Part shown: positions 14,892 through 24,674 of the stretch, one piece after another
Layout: the number at the start of each line of letters is the position of its first letter
Numbering within the stretch: the stretch's first letter is position 1
Origin: Roseovarius halotolerans
Lineage (GTDB): Bacteria > Pseudomonadota > Alphaproteobacteria > Rhodobacterales > Rhodobacteraceae
Assembly: GCF_900172255.1 (NCBI RefSeq)
Contig: NZ_FWFU01000003.1
Location: 496,001 to 560,000 of the forward strand
Length of the DNA stretch: 64,000 nucleotides
Direction of reading: 5' to 3'
The notes under the pieces: generated by a model
Databases searched by the model: none
What the model saw: only the letters and a program-made list of their open reading frames with translations
Told to the model about the DNA's origin: nothing
Program-made: the position numbers and the translations under genes

Positions 14892-16325
14892 TCAGTCGAT
14901 CTTGGGCAGCAGGCTCGACACGCTGTCCTTGGCGTCGCCATAGAACATGCGCGTGTTGTCCTTGTAGAACAGCGGGTTCTCGATGCCCGAATAGCCCGTG
15001 CCCTGCCCGCGCTTGGAGACGAAGACCTGCTTGGCCTTCCACACCTCGAGCACCGGCATACCGGCGATCGGGCTGTTGGGGTCGTCCTGTGCGGCCGGGT
15101 TCACGATGTCGTTCGAGCCGATCACGATGACCACATCCGTATCCGGGAAATCCTCGTTGATCTCGTCCATCTCCAGCACGATGTCATAGGGCACCTTGGC
15201 CTCGGCCAGCAGCACGTTCATGTGGCCCGGCAGGCGGCCCGCGACCGGGTGGATCGCGAAACGCACGTTCTTGCCCTTGGCGCGCAGTTTCTGGGTCAGT
15301 TCGCTGACCGCCTGCTGCGCCTGTGCCACCGCCATGCCATAGCCCGGCACGATGACGACGCTGTCGGCCTCGTTGAGGGCCTGCGCGACGCCGTCGGCCT
15401 CGATGGCGACCTGTTCGCCCTCGACTTCGGCCGCGGGGCCGCTGGTGCCGCCGAAGCCGCCCAGGATCACGCTGACGAAATGCCGGTTCATCGCCTTGCA
15501 CATGATGTAGCTCAGGATCGCGCCCGAAGAGCCGACCAGCGCGCCGACCACGATCAGCAGGTCGTTACCGAGGCTGAAGCCGATCGCCGCCGCCGCCCAG
15601 CCCGAGTAGCTGTTGAGCATCGACACCACCACGGGCATGTCGGCGCCGCCGATCCCCATGATCAGATGATAGCCGATGAAGAAGGCGAGCAGCGTCATCA
15701 GCACCAGCGTCCAGATCCCGGCGTCGTTGAAATACATGATCCCCAGGATCAGCGACAGGATCGCCGCACCCGCATTGAGCATATGCCCGCCCGGCAGTTT
15801 GCGCGCGGCCGTGTCGAGCTTGCCCGCAAGCTTGCCGAAGGCGACGACCGAACCGGTGAAGGTGACCGCGCCGATGAACACGCCGAGGAACACCTCGACC
15901 CGCAGGATCGCGATCTCGACGCCGGTTTTCTTGGCCAGAACGGCGGCGAAGCCTTCAAGCCCCTTGCGGGCGGTGTCGTCCATCGCCAGCACGCGACCCA
16001 GTTCGATATCGGCGTTGAAGCCGACGAACACGGCGGCAAGGCCGACAAGGCTGTGCATCGCCGCGACCAGCTGGGGCATCTCGGTCATCTGCACGCGCTT
16101 GGCGATGTAGACGCCGATCACCCCGCCGCCGCCGATCAGCAGAAGCGAAAGAAGCCACAGGCCCGAGCCCGGCCCGATCAGCGTTGCCAGCACCGCCAGC
16201 GCCATGCCGGCCATGCCATACCAGACGGCGCGCTTGGCGCTTTCCTGGCCGGAGAGACCCCCGAGGCTCAGGATGAAGAGGACTGCCGCGACCACATACG
16301 CGGCGGTGGTGAAACCATAATCCAT
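14892..16325 (-). CDS. pntB: Proton-translocating NAD(P) transhydrogenase subunit beta
   Basis: Protein of 477 aa. Some nine transmembrane helices (domain II) precede the soluble NADP(H)-binding domain III at the C-terminus ([50 protein letters not shown]). With PntA it couples proton entry to hydride transfer from NADH to NADP+, supplying NADPH. ATG 16325 has AAGGAG upstream; it follows pntA by 13 bp. Confidence 0.96.
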   Translation of the reverse strand: MDYGFTTAAYVVAAVLFILSLGGLSGQESAKRAVWYGMAGMALAVLATLIGPGSGLWLLSLLLIGGGGVIGVYIAKRVQMTEMPQLVAAMHSLVGLAAVFVGFNADIELGRVLAMDDTARKGLEGFAAVLAKKTGVEIAILRVEVFLGVFIGAVTFTGSVVAFGKLAGKLDTAARKLPGGHMLNAGAAILSLILGIMYFNDAGIWTLVLMTLLAFFIGYHLIMGIGGADMPVVVSMLNSYSGWAAAAIGFSLGNDLLIVVGALVGSSGAILSYIMCKAMNRHFVSVILGGFGGTSGPAAEVEGEQVAIEADGVAQALNEADSVVIVPGYGMAVAQAQQAVSELTQKLRAKGKNVRFAIHPVAGRLPGHMNVLLAEAKVPYDIVLEMDEINEDFPDTDVVIVIGSNDIVNPAAQDDPNSPIAGMPVLEVWKAKQVFVSKRGQGTGYSGIENPLFYKDNTRMFYGDAKDSVSSLLPKID

Positions 16326-16338
16326 GATCCTGTGCTCC

Positions 16339-17913
16339 TTACGATTTCTGGAACATGGCAAGCATGCGCCGGGTGACGAGGAAGCCACCGAATATGTTGA
16401 TCCCGGCCATGAAGACCGACAGAGCCGCCAGCAGGATCACGAGGAACGACCCCGATCCGATCTGCATCAGCGCCCCGAGGATAATGATCGAGGAAATGGC
16501 GTTGGTGACCGCCATCAGCGGGGTGTGCAGGCTGTGCGAGACGCCCCAGATCACCTGGAAGCCGACGAAGACCGCGAGCACGAAGACGATGAAATGCTGC
16601 ATGAAGCTGGCGGGCGCGACGAGCCCCACCCCCAGAAGCAGCACCGCACCGACGGCCAGCAGCGTGACCTGGTTCTTGGTCTGCTGCTTGAAGGCGGCCA
16701 TTTCCTGCGCCTGCTTTTCTTCGCGGGTCAGTTCACGCGGCGCTTCCTTCTTCGGTTGCGCAGCGATCGCGGCCACCTTGGGAGGTGGCGGCGGGAAGGT
16801 TACATCGCCGTCATGCGCCACCGTGGCGCCGCGGATCACGTCGTCTTCCATGTCATGCACGACCTGACCGTCCTTTTCGGGGGTGAGGTCGCTCATCATG
16901 TGGCGCACGTTCGTGGCATAAAGCGTGCTCGATTGGGTCGCCATGCGCGACGGGAAATCGGTGTAGCCGATGATCGTGACACCGTTATCGGTGACGATCT
17001 TGTCGTCCATAACGGTCAGCTTGCAATTGCCGCCCTTTTCCGCGGCAAGATCGACGATCACGCTGCCGCGCTTCATGGATTTCACCATGTCCTCGGTCCA
17101 CAGTTCCGGCGCTTCGCGGTTGGGAATGAGGGCGGTGGTGATGACGATGTCGATCTCTGGCGCCAGTTCGCGGAACTTGGCCAGCTGCGCCTCGCGGAAT
17201 TCGGGGCTGGAGGGCGCGGCGTAACCGCCGGTGGCGGCGCCGTCCTGGGTTTCCTCGTCGAAATCGAGATAGACGAATTCAGCGCCCATCGATTCGACCT
17301 GTTCGGCCACTTCGGGGCGCACGTCGAAGGCATAGGTGATCGCACCGAGGCTGGTCGAGGTGCCGATGGCGGCAAGGCCCGCCACGCCCGCGCCCACGAT
17401 CAGCACCTTGGCCGGAGGCACCTTGCCCGCCGCCGTCACCTGGCCGGTGAAGAAGCGGCCGAAATTGTTGCCCGCCTCGATCACCGCGCGGTAGCCGGCG
17501 ATATTGGCCATCGAGCTCAGCGCGTCCATCTTCTGCGCGCGGCTGATGCGGGGCACCATGTCCATCGCGATGACCGACGTGCCCTTTTCGGCAAGCTGCT
17601 GCATCTGCGCTTCGTTCTGGGCGGGCCAGAAGAACGAGATCAGAAGCTGCCCCTTGCGCAGGCGCTTGGCCTCGGTGTCGGTGGGCGGACGCACCTTGGC
17701 GACGACATCCGCGGCCTTGTAGAGCGCGGCGGCGGATTTGATCACCTCGACGCCCGCTTCCTTGTAGGCGGCATCGGCAAAGCCCGCAGCCTTGCCCGCG
17801 CCTGCCTCGATGGCACATTCGTAACCGAGTTTCTGGAGCTGAAGCGCGGATTCGGGCGTCATGGCGACACGCGCCTCGCCCTCCATCACTTCTTTTGGTG
17901 TTCCGATCTTCAA
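16339..17913 (-). CDS. pntA: Proton-translocating NAD(P) transhydrogenase subunit alpha (fused)
   Basis: Protein of 524 aa. The N-terminal domain I binds NAD(H) ([34 protein letters not shown]ossmann loop, residues 1-380). A Pro-rich linker ([17 protein letters not shown]) and four transmembrane helices of domain II follow. Many alphaproteobacteria split this subunit into PntAA and PntAB; here it is one chain as in E. coli. First gene of pntAB. Confidence 0.96.
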   Translation of the reverse strand: MKIGTPKEVMEGEARVAMTPESALQLQKLGYECAIEAGAGKAAGFADAAYKEAGVEVIKSAAALYKAADVVAKVRPPTDTEAKRLRKGQLLISFFWPAQNEAQMQQLAEKGTSVIAMDMVPRISRAQKMDALSSMANIAGYRAVIEAGNNFGRFFTGQVTAAGKVPPAKVLIVGAGVAGLAAIGTSTSLGAITYAFDVRPEVAEQVESMGAEFVYLDFDEETQDGAATGGYAAPSSPEFREAQLAKFRELAPEIDIVITTALIPNREAPELWTEDMVKSMKRGSVIVDLAAEKGGNCKLTVMDDKIVTDNGVTIIGYTDFPSRMATQSSTLYATNVRHMMSDLTPEKDGQVVHDMEDDVIRGATVAHDGDVTFPPPPPKVAAIAAQPKKEAPRELTREEKQAQEMAAFKQQTKNQVTLLAVGAVLLLGVGLVAPASFMQHFIVFVLAVFVGFQVIWGVSHSLHTPLMAVTNAISSIIILGALMQIGSGSFLVILLAALSVFMAGINIFGGFLVTRRMLAMFQKS

Positions 17914-18043
17914 GGTCGTCTCCCCCGTTCTTGCGTTCTCTGGCCCCGGTCACGGGGCGGCGTTTCATCCGGCTTTAAACAGTGTCGGCGCCGGTTATTC
18001 CACATTTTTCTATCGGTTTCGATGCAAGGAATGTCGCATCCGG

Positions 18044-18496
18044 TCAAATCCAGCGCCGCGTCTTCTCGCAATAGCGCGCGAAATCCATCCGGAATTTGCG
18101 GCGCATCCGGTCTTCCTCGGGTTCGATGAAACGCTTTTCGAGCACCCAGACGAAAACCGGTAGAAGCGGCAGCGCCAGGACCGCATCCCATCGCAGGATG
18201 AACCCCAAAAGCACCAGCGCATCCCCGACATAGATCGGGTTGCGCGTGCGCGTGAAGATCCCGCTTTGCACAAGGCGTTCGGGCGTTTCATGCGGCATGA
18301 GCGTGGTGCGGTGGCGGCGGAATTCAAAGAACGCCAGCGCCATCAGAAGCACCCCACCCCCGATCAGCAGGCCGCCCGCGAAATCCGCCCATGCCCCGCC
18401 AAAGCCGAGTCCCGCAGGGTAATAGGCCGATTGCGCCCATGCGACGGCGAGAAACCCCGCAAGCCAGACCGGCGGCAGGTCGATCCATTTGCCCAT
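18044..18496 (-). CDS. Isoprenylcysteine carboxyl methyltransferase-like membrane protein
   Basis: Membrane protein of 150 aa with four to five helices and the ICMT/PEMT C-terminal signature: LVQSGIFTRTRNPIYVGDALVLLGF (SAM-binding RNPxY motif) and FIEPEEDRMRRKFRMDFARYCEKTRRW (catalytic EExxL-like region and Tyr). Bacterial members are presumed SAM-dependent methyltransferases with unknown acceptors. ATG 18496 is the first Met before the first helix; its ribosome binding site is weak. It lies 40 bp after the MBL-fold gene, so probably the same transcript. Confidence 0.78.
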   Translation of the reverse strand: MGKWIDLPPVWLAGFLAVAWAQSAYYPAGLGFGGAWADFAGGLLIGGGVLLMALAFFEFRRHRTTLMPHETPERLVQSGIFTRTRNPIYVGDALVLLGFILRWDAVLALPLLPVFVWVLEKRFIEPEEDRMRRKFRMDFARYCEKTRRWI

Positions 18497-18536
18497 CAAG
18501 CCAGCCCGTCCCGGCGCTGCAAAACAGTGATCTGCT

Positions 18537-19505
18537 TCATTCCCACTCCATTTCCTCGAACACACGGCCCGCATTCTTGGTGGCCAGTTCCTCGAACGTG
18601 TCAAGATGCGCCCAATTCGACTGATCGACATAATAGGCGTCGGCCAGATTGCCGCCATTGTCCAGATGCTCGCCGATCTTGGCGCGCAGATCCTTGAGGT
18701 AATCCGAGGTATAGCGCGTGACCTGCGCCATGTTGGTGGGGTGGCCGTGGCCGGGAATCACGTAAGTGGCGCCCAGATCGGTGAAGGGGCCATCGAAGGT
18801 CTCGATCCAGCATTTTGTACAGCTGCCCGCGAAAATCGGCGGCATCCGTTCGTGAAAGGCGATGTCGCCCGCGATCACGATGCCCCATTGGGGAATCCAG
18901 ACCTGCGTGTCGCCCGGACCATGCGCGGGACCAAGATGCAGCACCTCGAAGGTGACATCGCCCATCTCGATGGTGGTCGAATCCTCGAAGCTGAGATTGG
19001 GCACGACGACCGAGCTGCCCTCGGCCTTGTCGCGGTTGTAGCCCTGCATCCCCTGCAGGACGAAATCACCCTCTTCCTCGATCTCGTGGATGGCATCCAC
19101 ATGCGCGAGGATATCGACCCCCTGCTCGGCCCAGTAGGAATTGCCGAGGAAGGCATGGCCCTGCCCGTTCTCGTTCACCACCAGTTTCACCGGCTGGTCG
19201 GTGATCGACTTGATCTCGTCATGGAGCGCCTTGGCCAGGCGGTAGGAGGCCCCGCCATTGACCACCAGCACGCCGTCGCCGGTGATGACGAAGCTGAGAT
19301 TGTTGTTGTGGCCCGAATTCTCGTAGGTGGGCGGCGCGGTGGCGCCGATGGCCGAGAAGACATGCGGGATGAATTCGACCGGCTTGGAATAGAGTTCGGA
19401 TTGCGGATACTGGTCGGCGATGTCCTCGGAGGCCAGCGCAGGCATGGCGAACGCGGGCGAAAGGGCAAGCGCAAGGGCCGCGGCGGCGGCGTGAATCGGT
19501 TTCAT
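18537..19505 (-). CDS. Exported metallo-beta-lactamase-fold protein with altered metal site
   Basis: Protein of 322 aa with a Sec signal peptide (MKPIHAAAAALALALSPAFAMPALA). The MBL fold is clear: VVNGGASYRLAKALHDEI, GPAHGPGDTQVW (His195), VIAGDIAF (Asp214) and VIPGHGHPT (His253). The first metal motif, normally HxHxDH, reads N113-G-Q115-G-H117-A118, so four ligands are changed. Close relatives are annotated MBL-fold hydrolases of Rhodobacterales, some near sulfur- or methylotrophy genes. It probably acts in the periplasm, if active at all, with a non-standard metal site. Confidence 0.85.
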   Translation of the reverse strand: MKPIHAAAAALALALSPAFAMPALASEDIADQYPQSELYSKPVEFIPHVFSAIGATAPPTYENSGHNNNLSFVITGDGVLVVNGGASYRLAKALHDEIKSITDQPVKLVVNENGQGHAFLGNSYWAEQGVDILAHVDAIHEIEEEGDFVLQGMQGYNRDKAEGSSVVVPNLSFEDSTTIEMGDVTFEVLHLGPAHGPGDTQVWIPQWGIVIAGDIAFHERMPPIFAGSCTKCWIETFDGPFTDLGATYVIPGHGHPTNMAQVTRYTSDYLKDLRAKIGEHLDNGGNLADAYYVDQSNWAHLDTFEELATKNAGRVFEEMEWE

Positions 19506-19653
19506 CTGTGTCCTCCCTGAATAACTGGCGCGATGTTACGCATTCACCTTCGTGAATGTCTAGGGGGCGCGCCGACGGACAGCCCCTGCGGCCGCCTTGC
19601 CTGCGCGCGGCCAGGCTGTAGGGTAGCGGTATCAACATGCCGGGAGCAACGCC

Positions 19654-20022
19654 ATGATGGAGCGCGATGCCTTCAACGATCTTTGCGCGGGCTTTCGCGG
19701 CGCGCAGCATGTGGTGCAATGGGGCAACGCCGATGTGTGGAAGGTGGGCGGGAAGGTCTTTGCCATAGCGGGCTGGAACGAGGGGCGCGACGCCTACACG
19801 TTCAAGGTGACGCGGCTGGCCTACGAGGTGCTGCACGACCAGCCAGGAATCCGCCCCGCGCCCTATCTTGCGTCGCGCGGGATGAGCTGGCTTCAGGTGC
19901 ATGGCGATCCGGGCTTGCCCGACGCGGCACTGGCAGAGCATATCCGCGAGTCATATGACATGGCGCTGGCACGACTGACCCGCAAGGCGCGCGCCGAACT
20001 GGGGATCGGAGAGGTTTCATGA
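19654..20022 (+). CDS. MmcQ/YjbR family DNA-binding-like protein
   Basis: Protein of 122 aa with the YjbR fold (CyaY-like): VVQWGNADVWKVGGKVFAIAGW, FKVTRLAYEVLHDQPGIRPAPYLASRGMSWLQV and the C-terminal helix ESYDMALARLTRKAR. Function is unclear; some members bind DNA. ATG 19654 with GGGAG 7 nt upstream. Its stop overlaps the kynU start by 4 bp (ATGA), so the two are translationally coupled. Confidence 0.85.
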   Translation: MMERDAFNDLCAGFRGAQHVVQWGNADVWKVGGKVFAIAGWNEGRDAYTFKVTRLAYEVLHDQPGIRPAPYLASRGMSWLQVHGDPGLPDAALAEHIRESYDMALARLTRKARAELGIGEVS

Positions 20023-21212
20023 GCGATTTCGCGGCCACGAAGGCGATGTTTCACCTGCCCGAGGGGGTGATCTATCTCGACGGCAATTCGCTGGGGCCGC
20101 TGCCGAAGGCGGCGGGGGCACGCATGGAGCGCGCGATGCGCGACGAATGGGGCGAGATGCTGATCACCGGCTGGAACAAGGCCGGGTGGATGGCGCAGCC
20201 TGCCGAGCTGGGCGACCGGATCGCGCGGCTGATCGGGGCCGAGCCGGGCCATGTGATGCTGGGCGACACGCTGTCGATCAAGGTCTACCAGGCATTGGCC
20301 GCCGCGCTGGAGATGCGCCCCGAACGGCGGGTGATCCTGAGCGACAGCGGCAACTTCCCGAGCGACCTTTACATGGCCGAGGGGCTGATCGGGGCGCTGG
20401 ACCGGGGCTATGAATTGCGCGTGGTCGCACCCGAGGAGGTGGCGGATGCCATCAACCCGGATGTGGCGGTGACGCTTCTGACCGAGGTCGATTACCGCAC
20501 CGGGCGGATGCATGACATGGCGGCGCTGACCGCGCGCGCCCATGACGCGGGCGCGCTGACGATCTGGGATCTGGCGCATAGCGCGGGGGCGGTGCCGGTC
20601 GATCTGGCCGGGGTTGACGCCGATTTCGCGGTGGGCTGCACCTACAAGTTCCTCAATGGCGGCCCCGGTGCGCCCGCTTTCATCTATGTGGCGCCGCGCT
20701 ATGCGGATCACGCCCGCCCTGCCCTGTCGGGCTGGCTCGGCCATGCCGCGCCGTTCGATTTCGAGCAGGTCTACCGCGCTGGCGAAGGGCTGGCGCGGAT
20801 GCGGGTGGGAACGCCGCCGGTGCTGGCGATGGCGGCGCTCGATTCGGCGCTGGATATCTGGGACGGCGTCGACATGAAGGCGCTGCGGACGCGCGCGCAG
20901 ACGCTGTCGGAGCGCTTCATCGCATCAGTCGAGGACAGCTGCCCGATGCTGGAACTGGCCTCGCCGCGCGACCCCGAGGCGCGCGGCAGCCAGGTGTCGT
21001 TCCGCTTTGCGCAAGGATACGCGGCGATGCAGGCCTGCATCGCACAAGGGGTGATCGGCGACTTCCGCGCGCCTGATATCATGCGTTTCGGCATCACGCC
21101 GCTGTATATCGACGCCGGGGATATCGACCGCGCGGCGGCGGTGATCGCAAGGGTGATGCAAGATCGGCTGTGGGACGATCCCGCCTATCAGGCCCGCTCT
21201 GCCGTGACCTGA
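20019..21212 (+). CDS. kynU: Kynureninase
   Basis: PLP enzyme of 397 aa that cleaves kynurenine to anthranilate and alanine in tryptophan catabolism. Visible: IYLDGNSLGPLPKA at the N-terminus, SDSGNFPSDLYMAEGL, WDLAHSAGAVPVDL (PLP-binding Asp and His) and CTYKFLNGGPGAPAF, with the Schiff-base Lys. Other kynurenine pathway genes (kynA, kynB) are not in the window. Starts inside the yjbR-like gene (ATGA overlap). Confidence 0.94.
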   Translation: MSDFAATKAMFHLPEGVIYLDGNSLGPLPKAAGARMERAMRDEWGEMLITGWNKAGWMAQPAELGDRIARLIGAEPGHVMLGDTLSIKVYQALAAALEMRPERRVILSDSGNFPSDLYMAEGLIGALDRGYELRVVAPEEVADAINPDVAVTLLTEVDYRTGRMHDMAALTARAHDAGALTIWDLAHSAGAVPVDLAGVDADFAVGCTYKFLNGGPGAPAFIYVAPRYADHARPALSGWLGHAAPFDFEQVYRAGEGLARMRVGTPPVLAMAALDSALDIWDGVDMKALRTRAQTLSERFIASVEDSCPMLELASPRDPEARGSQVSFRFAQGYAAMQACIAQGVIGDFRAPDIMRFGITPLYIDAGDIDRAAAVIARVMQDRLWDDPAYQARSAVT

Positions 21213-21334
21213 CCGGCCTTCCGGATTGCCCAGAAAAAGTCCCGTTTCGAATATGATCCGGCCTTATCCCGGCGACATGCTGTCTTGGAAACAAAAAAGC
21301 CCGAATGGGCAGTTTACCGAGGCGAGCGAAAACA

Positions 21335-23677
21335 ATGCCAACCACATTCAACTGGATTCACCTTGGCCAGTCGGCCATCGTGCTCGATCCGACAGAGGGC
21401 AGCGCGCAATCCGAGGGCGCATCGCTTCTCGAAAACACGGTGTTCGGATCGTCATCCAACCCGCTTTACGAGAACGTCACGCGCGTCACCACCATCAACA
21501 ACGGTGGCTCGGGAACGGCGCTCGATACCAATAACAGCGCCTCCAACGATGCGTTTCAGACCGATATCGGCAACGGCCTTGAAACCCTCATCTATGACGG
21601 GATCGCCGCCTATAGCGGCACGGTGACCTACACTGACGGGACGACGGCAAGTTTCACCGCGATCGTCGCCCAGACCACGTCTGGCGATCTGTTCCTGGCC
21701 CCGCCCACATCGGCCAATGGCGATGTGGCGGTCCTGACGGCGCGACCGATCGAATCGATCACGCTGGGCAACGTGATCAACAACAACGCCGACATGGCCA
21801 ATGACCGGCAGGATATCGGGATCGACGACGGCGTCGTGGACGGGACCGCGGGCGACGACCTCATTGACGCAAGCTATGTCGAGCCGGTGGCATCCGGTTC
21901 GGACCGGGTCGACAACAACGACGCGCCGGGTGGCGGAAATGCCGACGCGATCGAGGCCGGTGGCGGCAATGACACGGTGCTGGCCGGTCTGGGCAATGAC
22001 AGTATCGACGGCGGAAGCGGAAACGACTCGCTCGATGGCGGCGCGGGCAGCGACCTGATGCAGGGCGGCATCGGCCTCGACACGCTGTTGGGCGGTGCGG
22101 GCGACGATACGCTGGACGGCGGCGACGGCGCAGATGTGCTTGTCGGTGATGGCGGTGCCGGGCTGAAATGGAATTACGAAGTCTATACCCGTGATTTCAG
22201 CTCGGCCAATGGCCAAGCGTTCGACATCGAGTCAGGCACGCTTGCGGCAAGCGGAAGCGCGGACAGCTTCGATGTGTCGGGGCTGGGCCAGGCAGCGGTC
22301 GGAGGCGCCGATCCGGACGATTTCGGGGTTATCTATACGTCGAGCCTGCTTGCGTCCGATGCGGGCACCTACCGTTTCGAGACCGCGTCCGACGATGGTT
22401 CGACAATCCGTATCCTCGACGCGGACGGCAACCCGGTGACATTCACCAATCAGGACGGCTCGACCGGGACGTTCCTCAACAACGACTACCATCAGGGCGT
22501 GACCAGCCGCTGGGGCGAGGTCGAGCTGGAGGAAAACACGGTCTACACGATCGAAGTCCGGATGTGGGAGAACGCGGGCGGGCAGGTTCTGACCGCGAGC
22601 GTCACACCGCCGGGCGGCAGCGCCGAAGAGCTTGCGTCGAGCGATCTCATCCTCGGGCCGGGAACGACCGCGGGCAATGACAGCATCCTGGGCGGCGCAG
22701 GCGACGATGTGGCCTTTGGCGGCGGCGGGAACGACACGCTGATCGGCGGGACCGGCGCGGATACGATGTATGGCGGCACGGGCGACGACGAAATCCACGT
22801 GGCCGAGGGCGACGTGGCCGAGGGTGGCGATGGAGATGACCTGTTCATCCTGGGCGACCTGGCTGAACCGGGCGGCAGCACGATCGAGATCGTCGGCGGC
22901 GAAGGCAGCGAAACCAACGGCGATACCCTTTTGCTGACGCCCGATATCGGGCAGAGCGACATCACCTTCAGCAATACCGATGACAATGCTGGCGGGCTGT
23001 CGGGCAGCTTCACCATGGCTGATGGAACGGTGGTCACCTTCTCGGAGATCGAGAACATCATATGTTTCACGCCCGGCACGCGCATCCTGACGCAGCATGG
23101 CGAGCGCGCGGTGGAAACGCTGACTCCCGGCGACATGGTGGTGACGCGCGACAATGGCTTGCAGCCGGTGCGCTGGATTGGCCGCAGCACCGTGGCCGGG
23201 CAAGGCAAGGCGGCCCCGATCTCGTTGGCGGCTTCGGTGATGGACGGGGCGCAGCGCGATCTGCTGGTCTCGCCACAGCACCGCATCCTGTTTGCTGGCT
23301 ACAAGGCGGAGCTGCTGTTTGGCACATCCGAAGTGCTGGTTGCGGCGAAACACCTGGTCGATGGTGTGGATGTACGCATCAGCGAATGCAGGGCTGTCAC
23401 ATACCTGCATGTGATGCTTGACCGGCACGAGGTGATCTATGCCGAAGGCGCCGCAACCGAGAGCTTTCATGCAGGCGAGATGGGGCTGAGCGCCATTTCC
23501 GAACAATCGCGCGAAGAGATGTTCGAGGTGTTTCCCGAACTGCGCGCCGATGTGAGCGCCTATGGCGACACCGCGCGCCAGAGCCTGCGCGCCCATGAGG
23601 CACGGCTGCTAAGGCCGAATAGCGCAGGTTTCGCGGCCGCCTCGTCATCGGGGCAGAGCGTGGCGATGGCGGGCTGA
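21335..23677 (+). CDS. RTX / PA14-like / Hint-domain exoprotein
   Basis: Acidic protein of 780 aa. An N-terminal region of unknown fold (1-165) is followed by a first RTX calcium-binding block (about 205-270; GGxGNDxxx nonapeptides), a PA14-like beta domain (about 278-430; AGTYRFETASDDGSTIRI, NNDYHQG), a second RTX block (445-500) and a Hint domain starting at Cys577 (CFTPGTRILTQHGERAVETLTPGD), with VSPQHRILF as the His motif. There is no N-terminal signal, consistent with type I secretion. Hint domains self-cleave, so the C-terminus may be removed or used for ligation after export. No T1SS genes are adjacent. Confidence 0.85.
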   Translation: MPTTFNWIHLGQSAIVLDPTEGSAQSEGASLLENTVFGSSSNPLYENVTRVTTINNGGSGTALDTNNSASNDAFQTDIGNGLETLIYDGIAAYSGTVTYTDGTTASFTAIVAQTTSGDLFLAPPTSANGDVAVLTARPIESITLGNVINNNADMANDRQDIGIDDGVVDGTAGDDLIDASYVEPVASGSDRVDNNDAPGGGNADAIEAGGGNDTVLAGLGNDSIDGGSGNDSLDGGAGSDLMQGGIGLDTLLGGAGDDTLDGGDGADVLVGDGGAGLKWNYEVYTRDFSSANGQAFDIESGTLAASGSADSFDVSGLGQAAVGGADPDDFGVIYTSSLLASDAGTYRFETASDDGSTIRILDADGNPVTFTNQDGSTGTFLNNDYHQGVTSRWGEVELEENTVYTIEVRMWENAGGQVLTASVTPPGGSAEELASSDLILGPGTTAGNDSILGGAGDDVAFGGGGNDTLIGGTGADTMYGGTGDDEIHVAEGDVAEGGDGDDLFILGDLAEPGGSTIEIVGGEGSETNGDTLLLTPDIGQSDITFSNTDDNAGGLSGSFTMADGTVVTFSEIENIICFTPGTRILTQHGERAVETLTPGDMVVTRDNGLQPVRWIGRSTVAGQGKAAPISLAASVMDGAQRDLLVSPQHRILFAGYKAELLFGTSEVLVAAKHLVDGVDVRISECRAVTYLHVMLDRHEVIYAEGAATESFHAGEMGLSAISEQSREEMFEVFPELRADVSAYGDTARQSLRAHEARLLRPNSAGFAAASSSGQSVAMAG

Positions 23678-23684
23678 GGCGCGA

Positions 23685-24464
23685 TCAGGCCGAGCGCAGC
23701 GCCGGTTGGCCGCGTCCTGCGGCCCAGGCGCGGGTCGCCTCGCCGAAACTCGTAAAGAGCGGGCGGCTGACCGGATCGTTGGCGGCGTTGTACTCGGGGT
23801 GCCATTGCACCGCGAGCGCAAAGCCCTTGGCGTCTTCGACATAGAGCGCCTCGGGCGTGCCGTCGGGTGCATGGCCGTCGATCACGATACCCTGACCGGG
23901 CCTCACGACCCCCTGCCCGTGCAGCGTGTTGGTCATCACCTCCTCGGCGCCCATCAGCCGGTGGAACACACCGCCCGATGTGAATTTGACCACGTGACGC
24001 AGCGCGAATTTCTCCTCGAGCGTGCCATCGGGGGGCATCCGGTGATTGTCGCGCCCAGGCAGATCGCGGATCTCGGGATGAAGCGAGCCGCCAAGCGCAA
24101 CGTTCATTTCCTGAAAGCCCCGGCAGATCCCCAGCACCGGCTGGCCACGTTCCAGGCAGGCGCGCACCAGCGGCAGGGTGATCGCATCGCGGGCGCGGTC
24201 AAAGGCGCCATGCGCCTCGGTGGCCTCTTCGCCGTATTCCTCGGGATGGACATTGGGGCGCCCGCCGGTGAGCAGGAAGCCGTCGCAGGTGTCGAGCAGT
24301 TCGTTCACACTGACGAAACGCGGGTCGGTCGGAACAAGCAGCGGCATACAGCCCGCGACCGAGGCGACCGCCTCGGAATTCATGATGCCCCCGGCATGGG
24401 CCGGGTAGTTCTCATGCAGAAGGTAACGGTTGCTGATTATGCCGATGACGGGGCGTTTGGTCAT
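23685..24464 (-). CDS. Gamma-glutamyl-gamma-aminobutyrate hydrolase family (peptidase C26)
   Basis: Class I glutamine amidotransferase-like hydrolase of 259 aa. The nucleophile motif is VLGICRGFQEMNVALGG (Cys in GICRG), the catalytic His and Glu are in QWHPEYN, and FLLTGGRPNVHPEEY is the family oxyanion region. Related PuuD hydrolyses gamma-glutamyl-GABA in putrescine breakdown; others act on gamma-glutamyl amines or anilides. ATG 24464 precedes the first beta strand. No puu genes adjacent. Confidence 0.88.
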   Translation of the reverse strand: MTKRPVIGIISNRYLLHENYPAHAGGIMNSEAVASVAGCMPLLVPTDPRFVSVNELLDTCDGFLLTGGRPNVHPEEYGEEATEAHGAFDRARDAITLPLVRACLERGQPVLGICRGFQEMNVALGGSLHPEIRDLPGRDNHRMPPDGTLEEKFALRHVVKFTSGGVFHRLMGAEEVMTNTLHGQGVVRPGQGIVIDGHAPDGTPEALYVEDAKGFALAVQWHPEYNAANDPVSRPLFTSFGEATRAWAAGRGQPALRSA

Positions 24465-24674
24465 GATGATCCTGATGTTGCTGCACTCATGTGATACCGC
24501 GTCAGCGACGATAGGAAAACGCTGATCGGCGCACAAGCGCCCGCGCGCACATGCAGGGCGGCAAGGTGCCTCTTTCGCGGGCATCGGGGGCGCGCGCCGC
24601 CGGGATCGGATTGCAGAGCCGCGCGCATCGGCCTACCGTCGCGCCGTATCGCCCAGCATATGGAGACGCCCGCG

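Noticed and set aside
22232..23596. Long open frame antisense to the RTX/Hint gene
   Set aside because: Composition follows the complement of Gly/Asp repeats; no start signal or recognisable domain.
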